From Micrococcales bacterium UBA2465 (GTDB lineage Bacteria > Actinomycetota > Actinomycetes > Actinomycetales > Microbacteriaceae): DNA of 13,125 bases. Within the stretch, counting starts at the first letter, position 1. Every line of letters starts with the position of its first letter. The position numbers and the translations under genes are program-made. The notes below the pieces were generated by a model. It did not search any database, had not been told where the DNA came from, and was given only the letters and a program-made list of their open reading frames with translations. The stretch is from positions 17,587 through 30,711 of the forward strand of contig DDPP01000034.1 of the NCBI GenBank assembly GCA_002342255.1. The letters run 5' to 3'. Positions 1-6,731 of this stretch are shown piece by piece.

Positions 1-331
1 TTTTGGAAGGTATTCAGCAGACATAGTTGTTCCTGTCGAAGTTAGCGCTGAAATTGCCATATTCAAGGGCTTAGTTTCATACTTCTTGATGTCCACAGAA
101 CGCAGACGGCCGTTCTATGAATGGCAGAGAGCACTGTTGAGTGAACTTGCCGATGTTTTAATTGCCGCTAATGGCGAATACTTAGATCAATACAGCCAAT
201 TGCAGTGGTCAAAAGCAAAGACCGAAGAAGAAAAACACCGTGTAATCGTTGATCAAATTGCCGTTTTCACTGATGCAGCTGCCCTAAAGATGCACGACGC
301 GCTAATCGGCTCCAAGAAGAGAACACTCTGA
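1..331 (+). CDS. dgt: dGTP triphosphohydrolase, C-terminal part (5' end outside window)
   Basis: The reading frame is open from base 2, so this is the 3' part of a longer gene; the TTG and ATG codons at 86-91 are internal. The visible ~109 residues match the C-terminal helical region of bacterial dGTPases: a stretch like AEIAIFKGLVSYFLM, then ERRRPFYEWQRALLSELAD, then VDQIAVFTDAAALKMHDAL. The family hydrolyses dGTP to deoxyguanosine and triphosphate and helps balance dNTP pools. The catalytic HD-domain residues lie upstream of the window and cannot be checked. The stop codon overlaps the dnaG start by one base (TGATG), so the two genes are very likely co-transcribed and translationally coupled. 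The dgt-dnaG order is common in actinobacteria, which supports the call. Confidence 0.85.
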   Translation, partial: FGRYSADIVVPVEVSAEIAIFKGLVSYFLMSTERRRPFYEWQRALLSELADVLIAANGEYLDQYSQLQWSKAKTEEEKHRVIVDQIAVFTDAAALKMHDALIGSKKRTL

Positions 332-2190
332 TGGCTGGCCGCATTCCACAACGCGACATCGAAGCCATCAAGGCGAGGGTAAGCATTGCCGAAATTGTTG
401 GCGAGTATGTTCAATTGAAGTCATCTGGTGTTGGTTCACTAAAGGGGCTTTGCCCGTTTCACGATGAGAAGTCACCTTCGTTCAATGTGAGAAGTGACCA
501 GGGCTTTTATCACTGCTTCGGTTGTTCTGAAGGTGGGGATGTTTATAAGTTCTTGCAAAAAATCGATAACATCACATTCTATGAAGCAGTTGAGAAATGT
601 GCTCAAAAGATTTCGTACCAAATCAGTTATGAAGCTGGTGGCCGAGACGACGGTTTAAACAGGGCACGATTATTTGCGGCCAACGAAGCTGCCGCTAAAT
701 TCTTCGCCAGCCAACTAGCAACTCCAGAGGCTGCCACAGCCAGGGATTTCCTTACCCAGCGAAACTTTGATAAGTCAGCAGCCGAATATTTTGGTTTAGG
801 TTACGCGCCCAAGGGTTGGAACAATCTCGCCGACGCCTTGAAAGCTCAAGGTTTCACTGAAGACGAATTAGTAAAGGTTGATTTGCTAGTCAAAAAAGAC
901 GGCAGAAGTTATGACAAGTTCAGAGGGCGATTGATTTGGCCGATTAGAGATTCATCTAATTCAGTGGTTGGATTTGGTGCTCGTAAACTCTACGAAGATG
1001 ATCCTTTGGCTAAATACGTAAATACATCAGAAACTCCGGTGTATCACAAGTCGCAGGTGCTCTATGGCCTGGATTTGGCTAAAAAAGACATCGTTAAAGA
1101 GCGCCAGGTAGTTGTCGTTGAAGGTTATACCGATGTTATGGCCTGCCATCTTGCTGGGATTAAGACTGCCGTGGCAACTTGTGGAACTGCATTTGGTGAT
1201 GAGCACATCAGAAGAATTAATCAGCTGTTTGGGGCATCCGACTTGGGCTCTGAAGTTGTTTTCACCTTTGACCCTGATGCAGCTGGTCAAAAAGCTGCGA
1301 TGCGAGCCTTCGAGAGTTCCAATAAATTCATTGCATCAACTTTCGTTGCAGTCGGACCCGATGGCTTAGATCCTTGCGATTTGCGAATCCAAAGAGGCGA
1401 CGCAGCAGTAGTAAATATGATTTCCAACCGAAAGCCGATTTATGAATTTGCCCTAGATCAAAAAATTGCTGGTCATGACCTGTCTGCCTATCCAGGCAGG
1501 CTCTCTGCTGCAACAGCGGCTGTTCCTGTCTTGGCTAGGGTCAGGGATTTAGGTGCAAGAGAAGAATATGTTCGAGTGCTTTCATCAAAAGTCCAGTTAG
1601 GAGCTGATGAAATAAATCGCCTGCTAAGTGCAGAGTTGACTAAGTTGCGTTCCCAAGCTGTTCAAACCGCCAGACGTGGCGAGATGGAACCTGCAGTTCC
1701 CAGATTTGAAGATGAAGTGCCCGAGTTTCCTGCCCCAAACCTAAATGATCCGAACACTAGGTTTGAGCAGGAAGTTTTAGCAGTATTACTGCAGTTCCCA
1801 GATGTTTGGAAAGCAGAAGCTATGAAACAAGTTTGCGGTGAGCTTTTTGCCACTCCAGCATTTGTAGTTATAGCCAATTCAGCATTACAGTCCGCTGATT
1901 CGATGAACACTCCATCATGGTTAGAAAAAGTCATGTCGATAACTCCTGAACCGTTGCATTCGTTGGTAAGAGCATTAGCTGCAAAACCCATGCCTGCTAT
2001 AGATCTGTACAGTGCAAGAGTTTATGCCGAGGGCGTAGTTTCTGGGGCCGAGAAAAAGATACTTACTCGCAACCACGCAGCGCTATTGAGTGCACTTTCT
2101 ATGTTGAACCCTGAAGCTCAATCAGATGAGCACTTACGAATTCAACGAGAGTTGATTGCAATTCAAGAAAGAATAAAGTCCCTAGCATGA
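331..2190 (+). CDS. dnaG: DNA primase DnaG
   Basis: This is the replicative primase, which makes RNA primers at the fork and contacts the DnaB helicase. The 619-residue protein has the standard order. An N-terminal CHC2 zinc-binding domain has ligands C41, H44, C62 and C65 (CPFHDEKSPSF and YHCFGC). The RNA-polymerase core includes KFRGRLIWPI (196-205) and NTSETPVYHK (231-240). The TOPRIM fold has VVVEGYTDVM (E264, D268) and FTFDPDAAGQ (D314, D316), the metal-binding acidic residues. A helical C-terminal helicase-interaction region follows, from about residue 470. Length is normal for the family and all key residues are present. The ATG at 331 overlaps the dgt stop, with a purine-rich stretch (AAGAAGAGAA) about 9-17 nt upstream. 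The stop overlaps the next start (ATGA). Confidence 0.97.
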   Translation: MAGRIPQRDIEAIKARVSIAEIVGEYVQLKSSGVGSLKGLCPFHDEKSPSFNVRSDQGFYHCFGCSEGGDVYKFLQKIDNITFYEAVEKCAQKISYQISYEAGGRDDGLNRARLFAANEAAAKFFASQLATPEAATARDFLTQRNFDKSAAEYFGLGYAPKGWNNLADALKAQGFTEDELVKVDLLVKKDGRSYDKFRGRLIWPIRDSSNSVVGFGARKLYEDDPLAKYVNTSETPVYHKSQVLYGLDLAKKDIVKERQVVVVEGYTDVMACHLAGIKTAVATCGTAFGDEHIRRINQLFGASDLGSEVVFTFDPDAAGQKAAMRAFESSNKFIASTFVAVGPDGLDPCDLRIQRGDAAVVNMISNRKPIYEFALDQKIAGHDLSAYPGRLSAATAAVPVLARVRDLGAREEYVRVLSSKVQLGADEINRLLSAELTKLRSQAVQTARRGEMEPAVPRFEDEVPEFPAPNLNDPNTRFEQEVLAVLLQFPDVWKAEAMKQVCGELFATPAFVVIANSALQSADSMNTPSWLEKVMSITPEPLHSLVRALAAKPMPAIDLYSARVYAEGVVSGAEKKILTRNHAALLSALSMLNPEAQSDEHLRIQRELIAIQERIKSLA

Positions 2191-3107
2191 GTCTGGATAG
2201 AACAAAGGTTGCAATCGAACCTAAGACTCATGAAGCCTATGAAAAGGCAGTTACGGAAGTTGGTTGTTCAGTTGCCAAATTAGATTCATCTGTGGGTGCA
2301 CTAATTTGGACGGATTACTCGAATCCTCAGGGGCTAGCTGATTGCATAAACGACAATCCACAATTGGAGTTTGTTCAATTGCCTTTTGCCGGTGTTGATG
2401 CCTTCCAAGATGTGATTCGGTTACCTCTGCGCTTTGCCTGTGCCAAGGGGTCATATCGAGAACCAGTTGCCGAACATGCCTTGATGTTGGCTATGGCTTT
2501 AGGTCGAGTGTTGCCCGAGCGCATTAGGACTAAGACTTGGGGGAGAAAGCATGCTGATTCACTATATGATGCAAGCGTTTTGATTGTTGGTGCCGGCGGC
2601 ATTACCGAGGAACTTATCAAACAGTTGGCTGCATTCCGATGCAAAATTACTGTGGTGCGTAACCGGGATTTGCCACTATCTGGTGCCGATCGAGTTTTGC
2701 TAATTGATCAGTTGGATTCTGCGTTGCCAGAGGCAGACTGGGTGTTCCTAGCCTGTTCGCTTACCGAACAAACCATGGGTTTGCTGAATATCTCAAGGTT
2801 CAAACGAATGAAACCGACTGCATATCTGGTTAACGTGGCCAGGGGTGCTGTTATCGAAACTATGGATCTCGTGAAAGCGCTAAATGAAGGGTTAATTGCT
2901 GGGGCAGGGGTTGACGTCACCGAACCTGAGCCACTGCCAGATGGGCACCCTCTTTGGGATGCTAAGAACATAATTATCACCCCACATACAGCAGATACCA
3001 ACGCTCAGGTGATTAGGCTGTTCAGCCTTCGAATCGCCGAAAATCTGGCCGCTTACCAGGGCAAAGGCGATTGGGTGGGCCTTGTGGATCCTGAGCTTGG
3101 TTACTAA
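2187..3107 (+). CDS. NAD-dependent D-2-hydroxyacid dehydrogenase family protein
   Basis: This 306-residue protein belongs to the D-isomer-specific 2-hydroxyacid dehydrogenases, cytosolic enzymes that interconvert 2-oxoacids and D-2-hydroxyacids with NAD(P)H. The Rossmann motif is VLIVGAGGI (131-139). The catalytic triad is visible: R219 in NVARG, E246 in GVDVTEPEPLP and H267 in TPHTADT. The N-terminal half is the usual flavodoxin-like substrate domain with the pair FVQLPFAGVD and GSYREPVAEHAL. The substrate cannot be told from sequence; glyoxylate/hydroxypyruvate reductase-like or phosphoglycerate dehydrogenase-like activities are possible, but there is no C-terminal ACT domain, so it is not a classical SerA. 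The ATG overlaps the dnaG stop by 4 bp and has no clear ribosome-binding site, which suggests coupling to dnaG translation. Confidence 0.88.
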   Translation: MSLDRTKVAIEPKTHEAYEKAVTEVGCSVAKLDSSVGALIWTDYSNPQGLADCINDNPQLEFVQLPFAGVDAFQDVIRLPLRFACAKGSYREPVAEHALMLAMALGRVLPERIRTKTWGRKHADSLYDASVLIVGAGGITEELIKQLAAFRCKITVVRNRDLPLSGADRVLLIDQLDSALPEADWVFLACSLTEQTMGLLNISRFKRMKPTAYLVNVARGAVIETMDLVKALNEGLIAGAGVDVTEPEPLPDGHPLWDAKNIIITPHTADTNAQVIRLFSLRIAENLAAYQGKGDWVGLVDPELGY

Positions 3108-3118
3108 ACCCCCTATTT

Positions 3119-3129
3119 TTTGGTAAAGT
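3119..3129 (+). promoter_or_regulatory. Putative promoter of tRNA-Asn (extended -10 element)
   Basis: TTTGGTAAAGT contains a -10 hexamer TAAAGT at 3124-3129 preceded by GG. It resembles the actinobacterial extended -10 and matches the motif seen before def and the permease and glycosyltransferase genes. Transcription would start near 3136, about 19 nt before the mature tRNA. A poor -35 (TTACTA, 3101-3106, 17-nt spacer) overlaps the end of the dehydrogenase gene. This is inference from motif and position. Confidence 0.45.
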
Positions 3130-3154
3130 ATTCAAGTTGCCCGAAAAGGCACAT

Positions 3155-3230
3155 TCCTCGGTAGCTCAATTGGCAGAGCAATCGGCTGTTAACCGATAGG
3201 TTCTTGGTTCGAGTCCAAGCCGGGGAGCCA
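3155..3230 (+). tRNA. tRNA-Asn (GUU)
   Basis: A 76-nt cloverleaf can be folded by eye. The acceptor stem TCCTCGG pairs with CCGGGGA (one U-G pair) and the discriminator is G73. The D arm is GCTC...GAGC. The anticodon stem ATCGG/CCGAT encloses the loop CTGTTAA, with anticodon GTT at 3188-3190. The T arm is CTTGG-TTCGAGT-CCAAG. The CCA tail is encoded (3228-3230). It lies between the dnaG operon and the kinase-like gene. No convincing terminator separates it from the next coding region, which starts only 26 nt later. Confidence 0.97.
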
Positions 3231-3256
3231 GCATTTCAGGCCCGTTAGGCAGGCAA

Positions 3257-4510
3257 ATGTTTATTTGGATTCGCGACCAAAAGTGGCTCCCAGCCAGCTA
3301 TGTTTCAGCAGCACTGGTTTTCATCTGCCTAGGCATCGACCTTTTCACCGAAAGTTATTTAGCCCTAATTAGCAGCGCATTGCTGTGTGGTTCAATTGCC
3401 TTTTCTCGCGCCTTACCTTGGCTAGCCATTGCACTTAGTTCAGCAGGTCTAATTACCGCCATTTACTTTGGGTTGCAACCCCAGGTATCTGGAGTTGGTG
3501 CGCTGATTACTCTGCTTATTCTTTCAGCTTTCGCGAATCCGGTTCAACGACGAGTTGGGTTTGGCCTAGTGCTGAGTCTTACTGCTTTACAAATCGGCTG
3601 GTTTGTTCAAAATCTAGACATCCAGGAGAAATTTCTAGGAGTCGAATTGCCTTCTGGTGAGGCTAAATTCGTGGTCACCATTTTGGGCTGTTTGCTTGTC
3701 CTTTCTTTGGGTGTTAACTCTTGGATGCTGGGTAGGTGGTTGTATACCAGGATTACTCACGTAGGCACCGGTGTTGATGTATCGCGTTTAGAAAGTCAGT
3801 TGGTTGCAGCTCAATTTTCGGTTGCTGAGCAAGATCGACGCTTAGGAATAGCTAGAGACGTTACCGACTTACTCTTAGATAATGTGAGTTCAACTATGGT
3901 AACTGCGGAATCCGGTAGTTACTCTGCAAAGAGTGACCCAACAGTTGCACCAAGAATTTTGGAAACTGTAATCAATGGTTTAAGAACATCTTTTGCTGAA
4001 ATCAGGAGACTTAGCGATTTGCTCGGTCTGAGTGACACTAACGCGGTAGCCATGCCTGGTTTACGCGATGTCAACTCTTTATTTGTCGATTATCGCAGTT
4101 ACGGCTATCTAGTTAATTTCAGAGAAAGCGGACAGGCAATCAAGCTAAGTAGTGGTGCGGAGTTGGTCATCTATCGGTTGCTATCAGAGTCACTGGAGAA
4201 CATTAGAAAACACGCGCCGGTTGGAACAGGTGTCGATGTTGACTTCCTGTGGCAAGAAACAGCCTTTCAAATTGTAATCAAAGATAACGGCGAAGAGATG
4301 CGTCGAATTTTGAATAGTGATAGTAATGGTTACGATGTCACCGCCGATCAAAAAGCACTAACTGAAAGAATCTCAGGCCCGGGTCTTAAAGTTATGCAGG
4401 AGCGAGTGACATTGTATGGCGGGATTGTTGAAGTTGCCAGGGTACCAGGAGTTGGCTTCACGGTTTCGGCGTCATTCCCAAACATCGCTCAACAGTCCAG
4501 AGGTAACTAG
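3257..4510 (+). CDS. Membrane sensor histidine-kinase-like protein lacking the phospho-acceptor His
   Basis: A 417-residue protein built like a NarX/DesK-type sensor kinase. About six hydrophobic helices lie between residues 12 and 158 (roughly 12-30, 35-50, 53-72, 80-97, 101-118, 137-158). A dimerization helix follows (about 176-215), then a GHKL ATP-binding domain (about 295-410). The ATP-site boxes are recognisable: N-box around E311 and N315 (LLSESLENIRKHA), G1 box D343-N-G345, and G2 box GPGLKVMQERV (374-384). The HisKA_3 motif usually reads IAR-E-L-H-D; here it is IARDVTD, with T203 (codon ACC, 3863-3865) in place of His, and residues 176-215 contain no His. The second G1-box Gly also appears replaced (E347). 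Autophosphorylation by the usual route therefore looks impossible, although the frame is intact. It precedes the regulator gene by 2 nt. AGGCAGG at 3247-3253 is a weak, close ribosome-binding site. Confidence 0.85.
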   Translation: MFIWIRDQKWLPASYVSAALVFICLGIDLFTESYLALISSALLCGSIAFSRALPWLAIALSSAGLITAIYFGLQPQVSGVGALITLLILSAFANPVQRRVGFGLVLSLTALQIGWFVQNLDIQEKFLGVELPSGEAKFVVTILGCLLVLSLGVNSWMLGRWLYTRITHVGTGVDVSRLESQLVAAQFSVAEQDRRLGIARDVTDLLLDNVSSTMVTAESGSYSAKSDPTVAPRILETVINGLRTSFAEIRRLSDLLGLSDTNAVAMPGLRDVNSLFVDYRSYGYLVNFRESGQAIKLSSGAELVIYRLLSESLENIRKHAPVGTGVDVDFLWQETAFQIVIKDNGEEMRRILNSDSNGYDVTADQKALTERISGPGLKVMQERVTLYGGIVEVARVPGVGFTVSASFPNIAQQSRGN

Positions 4511-4512
4511 CC

Positions 4513-5187
4513 TTGGCTAAAATCCTGCGCGTTGCTTTGGTTGGTGGCCATGAAACTATTCGTCAGGGTCGAAGAGATTACCTTGAAGCGAATGGAGAAA
4601 TACAGATTGTGCATAACTCTGATGGTTTTGGAATTCAAGCACAGGATATGTTGTCCCTGAATTTCGATGTTGCAATTCTCGAACAGAGACTGCCAGCAAC
4701 CACGGCTTTCGCTTTAATTAGTGCATCACATGCCTTAGCTAGAGTCACCTCTGAAGAACTGGGTAGGTTTCTGGTCTCTGCTTATTACTCAGAGCTTTCG
4801 CTACGATTGAGTGCAATTGAGGCGGGTGCCGTGGATACAGTCTTTGTCATGGACGGACTCGAAGTTCTAAAAAACCGAGTTGAAGCCTGCGCCGATCCCC
4901 AAGCTGATTTCGGAATAAGAGAGATTTTTAATCAGATACCAAAGTCCAAGGTTTCAGAAGCCGAATTTTCCAGCGCTTCAGTTGCGCTGGATACTTTAGA
5001 TGTCAAAGAGGCCAATATCATTCGTGCCTTTTGCGAACTAAAGACGGATGCGCAAATAGCTCAGGTGGCTCAGGTGCCAAAACTCAAAGTTAGAAATACC
5101 ATTCGTAAAGTGCAAAACCTGTTGATGTTAGAAACTAGGTCTCAGTTATTACTCAAGCTATCTCGTTTCGGTGCATTAGCCCTCTAA
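4513..5187 (+). CDS. NarL/LuxR-type response-regulator-like protein with degenerate receiver
   Basis: A 224-residue, two-domain protein. The receiver-like domain (about 4-125) aligns with NarL-family regulators: LRVALVGGHETIRQG against the usual LRVLLVDDHxxxRxG, FDVAILEQRLP against xDVVLMDxxMP, and AIEAGAVDTVFVMD against the AGAxGFLLKD segment. The acidic pair is G11-G12, the phospho-acceptor Asp is E57 (GAA, 4681-4683), the conserved Thr is S89 and the conserved Lys is absent (V112/M113). A LuxR-type helix-turn-helix follows (about 160-220: LDVKEANIIRAF...TDAQIAQVAQVPKLKVRNTIRKVQ), so DNA binding may be kept. It starts with TTG 2 nt after the kinase-like stop, with AGAGG (4498-4502) as a ribosome-binding site. 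The 3' end overlaps def. Its targets are unknown; the adjacent genes are candidates. Confidence 0.85.
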   Translation: MAKILRVALVGGHETIRQGRRDYLEANGEIQIVHNSDGFGIQAQDMLSLNFDVAILEQRLPATTAFALISASHALARVTSEELGRFLVSAYYSELSLRLSAIEAGAVDTVFVMDGLEVLKNRVEACADPQADFGIREIFNQIPKSKVSEAEFSSASVALDTLDVKEANIIRAFCELKTDAQIAQVAQVPKLKVRNTIRKVQNLLMLETRSQLLLKLSRFGALAL

Positions 5188-5739
5188 TTGCTCTTCACCG
5201 GGCAGCCAGCTCAGACCTGGAACACCCCAACCATTATCTTGAATTGCATGCTGAGCATCACTGCGATGTGGCTCTGCTAGACGGTCAACGTAAAGTATTC
5301 CGTTGAGGTGATCGAATTCGTGCTGGAAAATCCTGGCAAACCAACCCTCAGCTTCAATGTGAACTGGGTTTTGCTGAAGGTCCAGACCAGTTAGGACCGC
5401 CTTTTCAGCTCGCCTAATCGGGAATCGCTCACCAGGCACCGACAAACAACCCTCTGCTTCGGTTTCCCAGTCAGGTTCGCCCTCGGGTATTTCTGAAAGT
5501 TCAAGTGTCGGATTTATAACTACACCTCGCTGGTGAGTCCCATCAGCTAATTCCCAGTTATAGACAAAGACGCGTAAGTTGACCCCAACCTGAGGGGCGG
5601 CTAGGCCAACTCCTGGAGCTTTGTCCATGGTCTCATACATGTCTTCGACCAATTCCATCAAATCATCGTCAAAAGCTGTAACTTCTAACGCTTTTTGATG
5701 TAAAACTGGGGTACCTGTGATCACTATTGGTCTAATCAT
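5176..5739 (-). CDS. def: Peptide deformylase
   Basis: This enzyme removes the N-formyl group from nascent proteins and uses a bound metal. All three family motifs are present in the 187-residue protein: GVGLAAPQVG (43-52, with Q50), EGCLSVPG (96-103, metal ligand C98) and QHEFDH (139-144, ligands H140 and H144, catalytic E141). The N-terminus MIRPIVITGTPVLHQKA is typical, supporting the ATG at 5737-5739. The C-terminal extension after HLNGILYVDRL is of the actinobacterial kind. The gene stands alone without fmt beside it. Its stop codon lies inside the 3' end of the convergent regulator gene (12-bp overlap). A -10-like TAAATT ends 6 nt before the ATG, which suggests a leaderless mRNA. Confidence 0.97.
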   Translation of the reverse strand: MIRPIVITGTPVLHQKALEVTAFDDDLMELVEDMYETMDKAPGVGLAAPQVGVNLRVFVYNWELADGTHQRGVVINPTLELSEIPEGEPDWETEAEGCLSVPGERFPIRRAEKAVLTGLDLQQNPVHIEAEGWFARIFQHEFDHLNGILYVDRLAEPHRSDAQHAIQDNGWGVPGLSWLPGEEQLEG

Positions 5740-5745
5740 TCCTCT

Positions 5746-5756
5746 AATTTACCTTA
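5746..5756 (-). promoter_or_regulatory. Putative def promoter giving a leaderless mRNA
   Basis: On the minus strand TAAGGTAAATT ends six bases (AGAGGA) before the def ATG. With TAAATT as the -10 hexamer, the usual start site falls on or next to the A of the ATG. The AGAGG directly before the ATG is too close to act as a normal ribosome-binding site. Leaderless mRNAs are common in actinobacteria. No good -35 is visible. Confidence 0.45.
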
Positions 5757-5780
5757 GGCAGTGATTTGGTTGCACTTGGG

Positions 5781-5809
5781 TAGGCTAAAATAAAGCGTTT
5801 AGGTGGAAG
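5781..5809 (+). promoter_or_regulatory. Putative promoter and ribosome-binding site of the permease gene
   Basis: TAGGCTAAAAT at 5781-5791 carries the -10 hexamer TAAAAT (5786-5791) in the same extended context as its neighbours. Transcription would start near 5798. AGGTGGA at 5801-5807 is a good ribosome-binding site 4-5 nt before the ATG at 5812, and it decides the start codon in favour of that ATG over the GTG at 5803, which lies inside the site itself. No convincing -35 is seen. Confidence 0.5.
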
Positions 5810-5811
5810 AC

Positions 5812-6723
5812 ATGAAGATCCTGGCAATTTCGCTAGCACTGTTTTCAGCAGTTGCTTTAGCGGTAGGCACTCAATTGCAGAACGGTGCAGTTGGTCGTGA
5901 AGCCAAGAGCAGCCCAGCCACAACCTCTCACCTAACTTTTAGGCAGTTGGCAAAACTGCTTAGACATCCGCATTGGATATCTGGCGCTGCCATTTCCGCG
6001 TTGGCACTGATATTGCAATTTACAGCACTTCTAATAGCACCACTGATTTTGGTGCAACCTATTGGCGCAATCGCGCTGGTTGTAACTTCAATTCTTCATG
6101 CCAGAGTCACCAGGACGAAACTAAACAAAGCCTCAATAACGGCTATCTGTTTATGCACTTTTGGTTTAGGTGCATTCGTGGTTATGGCTCACCAAGTAGC
6201 TGTTGAACCTGAGATTGATGATCAGAGCTTGATTCTCATTTTGGTCATTGCAGTTGGCTTAATTGTGGGTCTCGGAACAGTTTTACTTAGAGGGGCGACG
6301 AAATTTAAGCCACTAACTTTTATTATTGGTGCCGGGGTGCTTTACGGTTTCGTTGCAACTCTAACCAAGGTTTTCTTGAAGAGGATGTTTGCACAAGGTG
6401 GCTTTGATCGCCTGATTACATTTCAGTATGAGCCAACTACGGATACGCTAACCCTAGTCGCATTTATCTGCATGATTACTGCAGCTTTGATGGGTGGCTG
6501 GTTTGTTCAAAATGCTTATACATCCGGCCCGCCGGATTTAGCCATAGCCGGCCTTACAGTAATAGATCCGCTAGTTGCTATTAGCATCGGTGTGGTCCTG
6601 CTAAATGAGGCTATGGACGCCTCTTGGCCTATCATGTTGGGCTTTTTAGCCAGCGGGGCGGTCGCGGTGGTGGGAGTGTATTTGCTGTCCAAGGTCCATC
6701 CCGAGTTGATGAAGCCTAGTTAG
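5812..6723 (+). CDS. DMT-superfamily (NIPA/EamA-like) integral membrane permease
   Basis: A 303-residue, very hydrophobic protein with about nine predicted membrane helices: one at the N-terminus (ILAISLALFSAVALAVGT), a cytoplasmic or loop stretch to about residue 52, then helices near 55-75, 78-98, 110-130, 142-162, 170-190, 215-235, 244-268 and 275-297. The start resembling LALFSAVALAVGTQLQNGAV, the internal LIAPLILVQPIGAIALVV and the late LTVIDPLVAISIGVVLLNE fit the drug/metabolite transporter superfamily, closest in feel to NIPA-like proteins, some of which are linked to Mg2+ transport. The substrate cannot be read from sequence. The ATG at 5812 is preferred because AGGTGGA sits just upstream; a GTG at 5803 would add three residues. 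It is transcribed divergently from def, and the two promoters share a 72-bp gap. Confidence 0.75.
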   Translation: MKILAISLALFSAVALAVGTQLQNGAVGREAKSSPATTSHLTFRQLAKLLRHPHWISGAAISALALILQFTALLIAPLILVQPIGAIALVVTSILHARVTRTKLNKASITAICLCTFGLGAFVVMAHQVAVEPEIDDQSLILILVIAVGLIVGLGTVLLRGATKFKPLTFIIGAGVLYGFVATLTKVFLKRMFAQGGFDRLITFQYEPTTDTLTLVAFICMITAALMGGWFVQNAYTSGPPDLAIAGLTVIDPLVAISIGVVLLNEAMDASWPIMLGFLASGAVAVVGVYLLSKVHPELMKPS

Positions 6724-6731
6724 GCTAAACT
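6721..6731 (+). promoter_or_regulatory. Putative promoter of the glycosyltransferase gene
   Basis: TAGGCTAAACT begins at the permease stop codon and has -10 hexamer TAAACT at 6726-6731, in the same context as the other promoters here. The start site would fall near 6738. The only TTGA-like -35 (TTGATG, 6706-6711) is too close (14 nt), so the -35 is doubtful. It serves a gene that starts 50 nt downstream. Confidence 0.4.

Noticed and set aside
86..331. A separate 81-residue gene starting at TTG 86.
   Set aside because: The frame is open to the window edge and the residues before 86 also match the dGTPase family, so this is a gene fragment cut by the window, not a small gene.
3099..3121. Possible terminator after the dehydrogenase gene: GGTT-ACTA-AACC followed by CCCTATTTTTT.
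   Set aside because: The stem is only 4 bp and the T-run is separated from it. It also overlaps the inferred tRNA-Asn promoter. Too weak to list as a terminator.
5803..5805. GTG as the start codon of the permease gene.
   Set aside because: It lies inside AGGTGGA, which is well placed as ribosome-binding site for the ATG at 5812, so the ATG is the better start.
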